NCBI GenBank assembly: GCA_030840415.1
Contig: JAVEEO010000258.1
Coordinates: 1-9,573, forward strand
From: Pseudonocardiales bacterium
GTDB taxonomy: Bacteria; Actinomycetota; Actinomycetes; Mycobacteriales; Jatrophihabitantaceae
Direction: 5' to 3'
DNA length: 9,573 nucleotides
Positions 1 to 8,030 of the stretch are shown piece after piece. The translations under genes were made by a program, and so were the position numbers. Numbering within the stretch: the stretch's first letter is position 1; each line of letters opens with the position of its first letter. The notes under the pieces were generated by a model. The model searched no databases and was not told the DNA's origin. It saw only the letters and a list, made by a program, of their open reading frames with translations.

Positions 1-176
1 CGCTGGCCTGCGGTGGCGCTGTCGGCGCCGCCGAGCGCGTCCAGGTAGGCCTGGGCCGCCAGTTGCTCGGCGGGCACCTTCTTCGGATGCCCGCAGCCGG
101 ACAGGGCCGCGGTCGCGAGCATCGCCGCGAGCGGCAGTGCCAGCCACCGCCGGACGGCACGGGCGGTTGGGGACAT
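1..176 (-). CDS. Lipoprotein, N-terminal part only (runs off the window)
   Basis: Reading the minus strand from the ATG at 176-174 gives 58 intact codons that continue past position 1. The first residues form a lipoprotein signal peptide: a basic n-region (residues 6-10, ARAVRR-like), a hydrophobic stretch at about 11-25, then a lipobox L25-S26-G27-C28. Cys28 would be lipidated, so the mature protein should sit on the outer face of the cytoplasmic membrane. The mature part begins GHPKKVPAEQLAAQAYLDAL. That resembles the start of an NTF2-like or substrate-binding fold, but too little is visible to assign a function. It is transcribed divergently from the TauE-like gene, with 115 bases between the starts. 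No strong ribosome binding site precedes the ATG; a GGGGC run is the closest. Confidence 0.72.
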   Translation of the reverse strand, partial: MSPTARAVRRWLALPLAAMLATAALSGCGHPKKVPAEQLAAQAYLDALGGADSATAGQ

Positions 177-279
177 GCCCCGATTCAACCAAAGGCCGCC
201 GACAGACGTTCCGTGGCGGCTGCGACCGACGGCCGGCCACTCGAAGCCCTACCGAAAGCGGCCCCCGAGCCCGGCCGAC

Positions 280-294
280 TACGGTAGCCAGGTG
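280..294 (+). promoter_or_regulatory. Possible -10 box for a leaderless transcript of the TauE-like gene
   Basis: TACGGT at 280-285 fits the actinobacterial TANNNT -10 pattern and ends six bases before the GTG at 292. A transcript starting at that spacing would begin on the start codon itself. This fits with the absence of a Shine-Dalgarno sequence before the GTG. No convincing -35 box is seen. The remainder of 177-291 shows no other recognisable element. Confidence 0.35.
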
Positions 295-1056
295 ACAGGG
301 ATCGGGGCCGCCAGCGTCGTGGCGCTGGCCGGGGTCGCCGCCGGAACCATGAACACCGTGGTCGGATCCGGCACGCTGATCACCTTCCCGGTCCTGTTGT
401 CGCTGGGCGTGCCGCCGGTGACCGCCAACGTCAGCAACACCATCGGGCTGGTACCCGGCACGTTCAGCGGTGCCTGGGGCTACCGCCGGGAGCTGGCCGG
501 TCAGCGCGACCGGTTGCTGCGGCTGGGCTCGGCGTCGCTGATCGGCGGCATCGCGGGCGCCCTGCTGCTGCTGGTGCTGCCGGCCGGGGTGTTCCGGGCC
601 GTGGTGCCGGTGCTGATCCTGCTGGCGGTGGCGCTGGTGATCGCCCAGCCCCGGCTGTCGCGGCGCTTCGTGGGGCAGGCCCACCACACCTCGCACGGCC
701 GGCACCCGGCCTTGCTGTGGGCGCTGGTGCTGCTGACGGGCGTGTACGGCGGGTACTTCGGAGCGGCCCAGGGCGTGTTGCTGGTCGCGATCATGGGCGC
801 CCTGCTGGACAGCAACCTTCAGCGCGTCAACGGCCTGAAGAACGTGCTGTCGGGCGTGGTGAACGCGGTCGCGGGGTTGCTGTTCGTGCTGCTGTCGGAT
901 CCGAACTGGGTCTACGTGGCGCTGATCGCGATCGGTTCCACGATCGGCGGCCAGCTCGGCGCGGTGGTCGGACGCCGGCTGTCGCCGGTCGTGCTGCGGG
1001 CCGTGATCGTGGTGGTCGGGCTGGCCGCGCTGACCAAGTTCCTGTTCTTCAGCTGA
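292..1056 (+). CDS. TauE/SafE-family membrane protein (sulfite/organosulfonate exporter-like)
   Basis: This is a 254-residue integral membrane protein of the TauE/SafE (formerly DUF81) family. Members are probable anion exporters, some linked to sulfite or sulfoacetate; the substrate here cannot be told. Two internal family repeats are visible. The first carries GTMNTVVGSGTLITFP at residues 18-33, followed by TANVSNTIGLVPGTFSG. The second carries GGYFGAAQGVLL at about 153-164, followed by NGLKNVLSGVVNAVAG. Between and after them lie about seven or eight hydrophobic segments, with a polar His-rich loop at about 125-140. I chose the GTG at 292 because family homology begins right after it. The in-frame ATG at 175 would add 39 Arg/Pro-rich residues unlike any membrane protein start and would overlap the divergent lipoprotein gene. 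The stop lies 22 bases from the stop of the convergent oxidoreductase gene. Confidence 0.88.
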   Translation: MTGIGAASVVALAGVAAGTMNTVVGSGTLITFPVLLSLGVPPVTANVSNTIGLVPGTFSGAWGYRRELAGQRDRLLRLGSASLIGGIAGALLLLVLPAGVFRAVVPVLILLAVALVIAQPRLSRRFVGQAHHTSHGRHPALLWALVLLTGVYGGYFGAAQGVLLVAIMGALLDSNLQRVNGLKNVLSGVVNAVAGLLFVLLSDPNWVYVALIAIGSTIGGQLGAVVGRRLSPVVLRAVIVVVGLAALTKFLFFS

Positions 1057-1078
1057 ACCGGGCCGGCGCGAGGCTCGG

Positions 1079-3328
1079 TCAGTCGGCCGGGACCGCCGCC
1101 GGTTCCTCCGCCGGGGCCGGCCGGCCCATCGACTGCTGCAGGATCTGGGCGACGTCGAGCACCTGGACGTGCTCGGCGGCCGAGCCGTCGGCTTTCTTGC
1201 TGGTCACGGCGTCGGACAGCATCACCATGCAGAACGGGCAGGCGGTCGAGATCAGGTCCGGGTTCAGGCCGAGCGCCTCGTCGGTGCGCTCGACGTTGAT
1301 CCGCTTGCCGATCTTCTCCTCCATCCAGAACCGCGCGCCACCGGCGCCGCAGCAGAAGCCGCGGTCCTTGCACCGGTGCATCTCCTGCGAGCGCAGCTGC
1401 GGGATCGCGCCGAGCACCTCGCGCGGCGGGGTGTAGACCTTGTTGTGCCGCCCGAGGTAGCACGGGTCGTGGTAGGTCACCTTCTTGTCGACCGGCTCGA
1501 CCGGGGTGAGCCGGCCGTCGGCGACCAGGGTGCCCAGCAACTGGGTGTGGTGCACCACTTCGTACTCGCCGCCGATCTGCGGGTACTCGTTGGCGATGGT
1601 GTTGAAGCAGTGCGGGCAGGTGGCCACGATCTTCAGCGGCCGGCCGTCCGGCTTGATCGAGTTGAGCTTCTCCACGTTCTCCGCGCCCAGCATCTGGAAC
1701 ACGAACTCGTTGCCCAGCCGGCGGGCCGAGTCGCCGGTGCAGGTCTCGTTCGAACCGAGGATGGCGAACTCGACCCCGGCCACGTTCAGCAGTTCGGCGA
1801 AGGCCTTGGTGACCTTTTTGGACCGGTCCTCCAACGCACCGGCGCAACCGACCCAGAACAGGTACTCGACGTCGTCGGGCAACGTCTCACCGGGCGACAC
1901 CCGGCGCACGTCGAAGCCCAGTCCCTCGGTCCACTCCTCGCGGTTCTTGGCCGGCAGGCCCCACGGGTTGCCCTTGTTCTCCAGGTTGCGCAGCATGCTG
2001 CCGGCCTCGGACGGGAACGAGGACTCGATCAGCACCTGGTAGCGGCGCATGTCGACGATGTGGTCGATGTGCTCGATGTCCACCGGGCACTGCTCGACGC
2101 AGGCGCCACAGGTGGTGCAGGACCACAGCACGTCCGGATCGATCACGCCGTGCGAGGCGAGGTCGCCGACCAGCGGCCGCTGGTACTGCGCCGGGTTGGT
2201 GCCCAGCACCCGGCCGAAGCCGGACTCGGGCACCCCGTGCGGATGCGCCTGACCGTCCGCTCCGGCCTCACCGGTGTCGCCGGCGGTGGTGGTGCCACCG
2301 TCCGGCACCGCCTTGCCGCCGATCAGGTAGGGCGCCTTGGCGAACAGGTGGTCGCGCAGGTCCATGATCACCAGCTTGGGTGACAGCGGCTTGCCGGTGT
2401 TCCAGGCCGGGCACTGGGACTGGCAGCGCCCGCACTCGGTGCAGGTCGCGAAGTCCAGGTAGGCCTTCCAGCTGAAGTCCTCGATCTTGCCCTTGCCGAA
2501 GACGGTGTCCTCGGACAGGTTCTCCACGTCCATGAAGTCGATGGTCGCGCCCTGCGCGTCGGCGACCGGTGGCAGCGCGCCAAGCGCCTTAGGCAGCCGC
2601 TTGAAGTAGACGTTGATCGGGGCGGTGGCGATGTGCAGGTGCTTGGAGTAGGTGACGATGATCAGGAACACCAGCACCACCGCTACCTGGGCCAGCAGGA
2701 AGGTGGTTGCCAGGCCGGTGTTGTAGGCACCCGTGCCCAGCGCCTTGGCCACCAGGTACGAGGCAAAGGTCCACTTGGACTCGCCGAACGGGAACTGCCC
2801 GGCGTTCATCTGCGCGCCCCGCAGCAACAGCAGCGTCACGATGACCAGCGTGATCATGCCCAGGATCACCCAGGCCGGGCCGGTGTGCGAGCCGTAGAAG
2901 CGGGAGTCGCGCTGCTTGCGCTGCGGGGCGTTGCGCAGCCGCAGCACCGCAAAGGTCGCCAGGCCCACCAGCACCGCGACTGCCATCAGGTCTTCGAGGA
3001 AGCCGAGCGCCTGCCACTTGCCGATCAGCGGGATGTGGAAGTCGCGGTTGACCAGCAGCGCCCCGTAGGCCTCGAGGATGGTCAGGTTCAGGATGACGAA
3101 GCCCCAGAACGTCAGGAAGTGCGCCAGCCCGGGGACCGACCACTTGAGCAGCCTGGTCTGGCCCAGCACCTCTTCGGCGTCGTTGGCGACCCGGCCGGCG
3201 GCGTTCTTGCCCCGTCCCGGCGCGGCCGTGCCGGAGCGGATCAGCCGGACCAACCAGAGCACGCGCCAGCCTGCTACCGCCGCGGTGGCCGCGGTCATCA
3301 GCAGGGTCAGGATGATGCGCAGTGCCAC
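1079..3328 (-). CDS. Membrane-anchored Fe-S oxidoreductase with two 4Fe-4S and two CCG domains (Rv0338c-like)
   Basis: This is a 749-residue protein of the heterodisulfide-reductase-related family, of which M. tuberculosis Rv0338c is a member. The N-terminal ~235 residues hold five or six membrane helices resembling a quinone-interacting anchor. Two 4Fe-4S ferredoxin motifs follow: CTECGRCQSQCP with Cys 296/299/302/306 and CTTCGACVEQCP with Cys 404/407/410/414. They are separated by a Gly/Thr/Asp-rich linker at about 340-370. Two cysteine-rich (CCG, DUF224) domains come next. The first has Cys495, Cys530 (in ETCTGD) and CPHC at 571-574. The second has Cys623, the CCG pair at 659-660 and CPFC at 697-700. 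The protein probably passes electrons between a membrane carrier and an unknown cytoplasmic partner. The C-terminus is an Ala/Pro/Glu tail. I chose the GTG at 3328 because GGAGG precedes it by five bases; the in-frame ATG at 3358 has no such site. Confidence 0.9.
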   Translation of the reverse strand: MALRIILTLLMTAATAAVAGWRVLWLVRLIRSGTAAPGRGKNAAGRVANDAEEVLGQTRLLKWSVPGLAHFLTFWGFVILNLTILEAYGALLVNRDFHIPLIGKWQALGFLEDLMAVAVLVGLATFAVLRLRNAPQRKQRDSRFYGSHTGPAWVILGMITLVIVTLLLLRGAQMNAGQFPFGESKWTFASYLVAKALGTGAYNTGLATTFLLAQVAVVLVFLIIVTYSKHLHIATAPINVYFKRLPKALGALPPVADAQGATIDFMDVENLSEDTVFGKGKIEDFSWKAYLDFATCTECGRCQSQCPAWNTGKPLSPKLVIMDLRDHLFAKAPYLIGGKAVPDGGTTTAGDTGEAGADGQAHPHGVPESGFGRVLGTNPAQYQRPLVGDLASHGVIDPDVLWSCTTCGACVEQCPVDIEHIDHIVDMRRYQVLIESSFPSEAGSMLRNLENKGNPWGLPAKNREEWTEGLGFDVRRVSPGETLPDDVEYLFWVGCAGALEDRSKKVTKAFAELLNVAGVEFAILGSNETCTGDSARRLGNEFVFQMLGAENVEKLNSIKPDGRPLKIVATCPHCFNTIANEYPQIGGEYEVVHHTQLLGTLVADGRLTPVEPVDKKVTYHDPCYLGRHNKVYTPPREVLGAIPQLRSQEMHRCKDRGFCCGAGGARFWMEEKIGKRINVERTDEALGLNPDLISTACPFCMVMLSDAVTSKKADGSAAEHVQVLDVAQILQQSMGRPAPAEEPAAVPAD

Positions 3329-3333
3329 TGCGG

Positions 3334-3338
3334 CCTCC
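3334..3338 (-). promoter_or_regulatory. Ribosome binding site that fixes the oxidoreductase start
   Basis: On the minus strand GGAGG stands five bases upstream of the GTG at 3328-3326. It favours this start over the ATG ten codons upstream. Confidence 0.7.
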
Positions 3339-3374
3339 AGCGTCGGTCGGCATTGCATAGGGCGGTACCGGGCA

Positions 3375-3405
3375 AGGATACCCAGGGTTACCAGCGGGTA
3401 ACCAA
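3375..3405 (-). promoter_or_regulatory. Candidate promoter of the Fe-S oxidoreductase gene
   Basis: On the minus strand TTGGTT (3405-3400) and TATCCT (3380-3375) could serve as -35 and -10 boxes with a 19-base spacer, slightly long. Transcription would start near 3368, giving a leader of about 40 bases before the GTG at 3328. The spacer contains a seven-base inverted repeat, listed separately. This is assigned from pattern only. Confidence 0.35.
3386..3403. promoter_or_regulatory. Perfect inverted repeat, probable repressor operator
   Basis: GGTTACC (3386-3392) and GGTAACC (3397-3403) are exact reverse complements separated by AGCG. The repeat lies between the candidate -35 and -10 boxes of the oxidoreductase promoter, a usual place for a dimeric repressor such as a TetR-type regulator. 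Related words occur nearby on the promoter-proximal side: GGTACC at 3364-3369 and GGATACCC at 3376-3383. No regulator gene is present in the window, so its owner is unknown. Confidence 0.45.
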
Positions 3406-3424
3406 AGTCGGCGACCGGCGACTA

Positions 3425-3507
3425 GATCACATCACCGGAGCCGGCGGCGCGCTGAGGAGGAGCCTGGGCGCGCGTGATCAAGCGCCGACGGCGATTTCCG
3501 GCGCCGG
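3425..3507 (-). terminator. Structured region after the permease gene, possible terminator
   Basis: Directly downstream of the permease stop on the minus strand lies a perfect palindrome CCGGCGCCGG (3498-3507). Overlapping it is a 6-bp stem formed by 3482-3487 and 3499-3504 with an 11-base loop. Further on, GCGCGC at 3447-3452 and 3468-3473 can pair, and GATCAC (3425-3430) is the reverse complement of GTGATC (3474-3479). No T-run follows any of these, so an intrinsic terminator of the classical kind is not shown. Such U-less hairpins are common between actinobacterial genes. Confidence 0.25.
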
Positions 3508-5130
3508 TCAGTCCGTGGACGGCTGCGGTTGCGCTCGCTCCGCCCCGCTGGGCCCGTCCGCATCCGACAGGTGCTGCCGGATGTCGCGGACCGGATGGGC
3601 CAGCATGAAGACCAGCACCCCGACCAGGGTCACGGCCAGCATGACCAGCAGGGTGATCCAGTCCAGGTTGAAGTAGCCGCGCGGGCTGGTGAGCCCGGTG
3701 GGTAGCACCACGTTGAGCAGCATCAGCCCCAGGTAGGCCGCGGCGACGAGGGTGACCGGCCAGGCCCAGCGGCCGAGGCGGAACTGACCCTCCGGAACCC
3801 AGCCACGGCGGCGGGCCACGATCGCGGCGATAACGGTGAGCAGGAACGACAGGTAGATGCCGCTGACTCCGAAGGACACCAGCGATACCAGCGCGTTCGT
3901 GTTGGCCGGATAGGTGACGAAGCCGAACTTAACGTCATGGTTGGGCGAGGCGAAGACGAGCAGCACGAACAGCGTCGACACCACGGACCCCGCGATCAGG
4001 GCGTTCACCGGGGTCTTGAACCGGCGGTGCACCGCGGACAGGAACGCCGAGCCCGGCAACGCGCCGTCGCGGGCGTAGGAGAAGGCTAGCCGGCTGCCGG
4101 CGCCCTGCACGGAGGTTCCACAGGAGAAGAAGGCGAAGATGATCAGCAGCAGCAGGAAGTCCTGCAACCAACTGGGCAGCTGGCCGAGGATGAACGGAAC
4201 GCCGCCGCCGTCCACGGTCTGGCCGACCGGGTTGTTGCCCGACGGCATGGCCAGCAGCAGCGATGCGATCAGGATGAAGGAGCTGATCCCGCCCCAGATC
4301 AGCGCCCAACGCATGGCTCGCGGCACTTGGCGGCCGGCATCCCGGGTCTCCTCCGAGATGTCGCCGGCCGACTCGAATCCATAGAAGATGTAGACCGGTG
4401 CGAGCACCGCGATGAGAGCGGCTCCGGTCAGCCAGTGGCCGCCGAAGTCGAGTCCGAGCGGGTTGCTCGCCACGTGCTGGACCTGCTGGGTGGAGAACAG
4501 GAAGCCCAGTCCGTGGTGGAAGCCGTGGATCGCCAGGATGATCGCGATGCCCAGGGTGCCGACGATCTCGACATACACCCCGAACTGGGCGACCCGTCCC
4601 ATCACCGTGGCGCCGGTGATGTTCAGGATCGTCTGGATGATCAGCAGGCCTACCGTGATGAGCAGGATGGTCAGGTGGTCGGTGGGGTCGAAGTTCCAGC
4701 CGAACCAGTTGTGGGTGAGCGCGGTGACGTAGCTGACCACCCCGGTGTCCACGGCGGCTACCGTGATCAGTAGCGCGATCCCGTAGAACCAGCCGACGAA
4801 CCAGCCGTAACGCGGGCCGACCGAGAACTTGCTGTACTGGTAGAGCGCACCGGCGACCGGATAGTGGCTGGCCAGCTCGCCGAAGACGAACGCGACCAGC
4901 AGCATGCCCAGCACCGGCACCCAGGTCAGCCAGACATAGGCCGGCCCGCCGGTACCCACCCCGAGCACGAACAGGGAGTAGATGCCGACCATCGGGGACA
5001 GGTAGGTGAACGCGACGGCGAAATTGGCGAACAGGCCCAACACCCGGTTCAGCTGCGGCCGGTACCCAAGGTTCGCCAGTCGGGCGTCGCCGGACAGTTC
5101 GTTCGGCGTGTGCGGTGAGCTGATGGACAT
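3508..5130 (-). CDS. APC-superfamily amino-acid permease
   Basis: This is a 540-residue polytopic membrane protein with about twelve predicted helices. It imports (or exchanges) amino acids, GABA-like compounds or amines; the exact substrate cannot be read from the sequence. The first helix region has FAVAFTYLSPMVGIYSLF. It is followed by GELASHYPVAGALYQYSK at about 84-101, the usual APC signature around helices 2-3. The most telling motif is GFESAGDISEETRDAGRQVP at about 251-270, characteristic of the amino acid/choline (ACT/UGA4-like) branch. The N- and C-termini are hydrophilic. I chose the ATG at 5130 because GGAGG lies four bases upstream and homology begins about 20 residues later; the in-frame ATG at 5175 lacks a ribosome site. 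It is divergent from dnaK and shares a 280-base control region with it. It lies 179 bases upstream of the oxidoreductase on the same strand, so the two are probably separate transcripts. Confidence 0.9.
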   Translation of the reverse strand: MSISSPHTPNELSGDARLANLGYRPQLNRVLGLFANFAVAFTYLSPMVGIYSLFVLGVGTGGPAYVWLTWVPVLGMLLVAFVFGELASHYPVAGALYQYSKFSVGPRYGWFVGWFYGIALLITVAAVDTGVVSYVTALTHNWFGWNFDPTDHLTILLITVGLLIIQTILNITGATVMGRVAQFGVYVEIVGTLGIAIILAIHGFHHGLGFLFSTQQVQHVASNPLGLDFGGHWLTGAALIAVLAPVYIFYGFESAGDISEETRDAGRQVPRAMRWALIWGGISSFILIASLLLAMPSGNNPVGQTVDGGGVPFILGQLPSWLQDFLLLLIIFAFFSCGTSVQGAGSRLAFSYARDGALPGSAFLSAVHRRFKTPVNALIAGSVVSTLFVLLVFASPNHDVKFGFVTYPANTNALVSLVSFGVSGIYLSFLLTVIAAIVARRRGWVPEGQFRLGRWAWPVTLVAAAYLGLMLLNVVLPTGLTSPRGYFNLDWITLLVMLAVTLVGVLVFMLAHPVRDIRQHLSDADGPSGAERAQPQPSTD

Positions 5131-5134
5131 CGAA

Positions 5135-5139
5135 CCTCC
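5135..5139 (-). promoter_or_regulatory. Ribosome binding site that fixes the permease start
   Basis: On the minus strand GGAGG ends four bases before the ATG at 5130-5128. It favours this start over the one fifteen codons upstream. No clear promoter for the permease could be recognised between 5140 and 5270. A small inverted repeat (GCTCG at 5168-5172, CGAGC at 5177-5181) lies in its probable leader. Confidence 0.65.
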
Positions 5140-5269
5140 ACGGGTGAGGGCATCCACGCAGGCACACGCTCGCACACGAGCAGGCGGCCGTACAGCGCTC
5201 GGGGCCGTGGATTTACCGGTCGATTCCGGCAGCGAGAGGCAGGGACGTGACCCGACTCACTCCAGGCCA

Positions 5270-5296
5270 GGGAACTTGAGCGTCCTCGACTCAGTT
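5270..5296 (+). promoter_or_regulatory. SigH/SigR-like promoter of the dnaK operon
   Basis: GGGAAC (5270-5275), an 18-base spacer and GTT (5294-5296) fit the GGGAAY-N18-GTT pattern of the thiol-oxidative and heat-stress sigma factors SigH (mycobacteria, corynebacteria) and SigR (Streptomyces). SigH control of dnaK is established in mycobacteria. Transcription would start near 5303, leaving a leader of about 108 bases before dnaK. The HAIR-like operator occupies the spacer. Confidence 0.6.
5275..5295 (+). promoter_or_regulatory. HAIR-like HspR operator
   Basis: CTTGAGC (5275-5281), seven bases, then ACTCAGT (5289-5295) matches 11 of 14 defined positions of the HAIR consensus CTTGAGT-N7-ACTCAAG, with exactly the expected spacing. 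HspR encoded at the end of the operon is the expected ligand, with DnaK as co-repressor as described in Streptomyces. A further ACTCA half-site lies at 5255-5259 without a paired TTGAG at HAIR spacing. Confidence 0.75.
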
Positions 5297-5299
5297 CTT

Positions 5300-5329
5300 T
5301 TGACAGGAGCTCGATCCAGGTAGCACCAT
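5300..5329 (+). promoter_or_regulatory. Probable housekeeping-type promoter of dnaK
   Basis: TTGACA at 5300-5305 is a perfect sigma-70 -35 box, five bases downstream of the HAIR-like operator. The -10 box is uncertain. TAGCAC (5321-5326) gives a short 15-base spacer and CACCAT (5324-5329) gives 18 bases; each keeps three of six consensus positions. HspR bound just upstream could block this promoter too. Confidence 0.45.
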
Positions 5330-5410
5330 CCAAGGTGCCGAGCGATCGGCTGCAGCACTACGCAAGACACCACGAAGCTACACATCACCGCACTTATCGA
5401 GGAGTTCACC

Positions 5411-7273
<1,863 letters not shown>

Positions 7274-7316
7274 TCCGCCATGACCGAGTTCGAACCAGCT
7301 GCCGAAGGGCAGGAGC

Positions 7317-7321
7317 AGGAG
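7317..7321 (+). promoter_or_regulatory. Ribosome binding site favouring the internal grpE start
   Basis: AGGAG lies six bases before the ATG at 7328, with a second GGAG copy at 7312-7315. The ATG at 7280, sixteen codons earlier and six bases after the dnaK stop, has only a weak purine run upstream. The shorter GrpE is therefore preferred. Confidence 0.5.
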
Positions 7322-7327
7322 CCTGAC

Positions 7328-7951
7328 ATGACGCCGCAGAACTCGGCGCCGGAGGAGCAGCCCGGTGCCGGTACCGACCAGTCGGCACCCGGTTTCACCT
7401 TTGCGAACAAGCGCAAAATCTCAACCGATGGCACGCCGGTGCCGCCGGCGGACGGGGCCACCACCCCGCCCGCCGGCCAGGCCCCGGCAACCGGGACCGG
7501 TACCACCCCGGCCCAGGACGCCAACGAGTTGCTGGCCGCCGAGCGGCTGGCGGACCTGCAGCGGCTGCAGGCCGAGTACGCCAACTACCGCAAGCGGGTC
7601 GACCGGGACCGGGCCACCAGTCGGGACCTGGCGATAGCGTCGGTGATCGAGTCGCTGCTGCCGGTGCTCGACGACATCCACCTGGCCCGCCAGCACGGCG
7701 ACCTGGAGGCCGGCCCGCTGGCCAGCATCGCCGACAAGCTGGAGGCGACGCTGGCCAAGTACGGGGTCCAGCGCTTCGGCGAACCCGGTGCCGCTTTCGA
7801 CCCGGCGGTCCACGACGCGCTGATGCACGTCGAGGAGGAACTCGCCGAAGGTACCGAGGTCACCACTGTGGTGGGCGTGCTCCAGCCGGGCTACCGGATC
7901 GGTGACCGGGTGGTCCGGCCGGCCCGGGTGTCGGTCGCCGACCCCCGGTGA
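7328..7951 (+). CDS. grpE: GrpE, nucleotide exchange factor of DnaK
   Basis: This is a 207-residue cytoplasmic homodimer that releases ADP from DnaK. The first ~60 residues are a disordered Pro/Thr/Ala-rich tail, with NKRKI at about 27-31 comparable to the NKRRI-type motif of actinobacterial GrpE. A long coiled-coil helix follows, with LQAEYANYRKR at about 80-90 and SVIESLLPVLDDIHLARQHG at about 105-124. The beta-wing domain carries FDPAVHDALMHVE at 157-169 and GYRIGDRVVRPARVSVA at 188-204. It ends right after this motif, without the acidic C-terminal tail seen in mycobacteria. If translation began at the ATG at 7280, the protein would be 223 residues; that alternative is not excluded. It is 54 bases downstream of dnaK in the same transcript. 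No cysteines. Confidence 0.93.
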   Translation: MTPQNSAPEEQPGAGTDQSAPGFTFANKRKISTDGTPVPPADGATTPPAGQAPATGTGTTPAQDANELLAAERLADLQRLQAEYANYRKRVDRDRATSRDLAIASVIESLLPVLDDIHLARQHGDLEAGPLASIADKLEATLAKYGVQRFGEPGAAFDPAVHDALMHVEEELAEGTEVTTVVGVLQPGYRIGDRVVRPARVSVADPR

Positions 7952-8030
7952 CACCAGCGCCGTAACAGCACATCGCCGGGTAAGAGCAATGAAGCAACGC
8001 AAGCACGAGCGGTAAGGGAGGCATGACGTC

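Noticed and set aside
1057..1078. Bidirectional terminator between the convergent TauE-like and oxidoreductase genes
   Set aside because: The 22 bases are GC-rich but show no convincing stem-loop or T-run.
912..1847. Long minus-strand open frame overlapping the TauE-like gene and the oxidoreductase
   Set aside because: It is an Arg/Pro/Gly-rich shadow of the oxidoreductase frame. The real protein in the other frame has clear Fe-S and CCG motifs.
1169..2383. 404-codon plus-strand open frame antisense to the oxidoreductase
   Set aside because: High-GC mirror frame without recognisable domains, lying entirely within a well-supported minus-strand gene.
5241..5261. Second HAIR operator upstream using the ACTCACT at 5255-5261
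   Set aside because: The required left half, 14 bases upstream, reads AGGGACG and does not match CTTGAGT, so only an isolated half-site is present.
7952..8030. Separate promoter or operator for dnaJ in the gap after grpE
   Set aside because: No -10/-35 pair or HAIR half-site could be found, so dnaJ is most simply read from the operon transcript.
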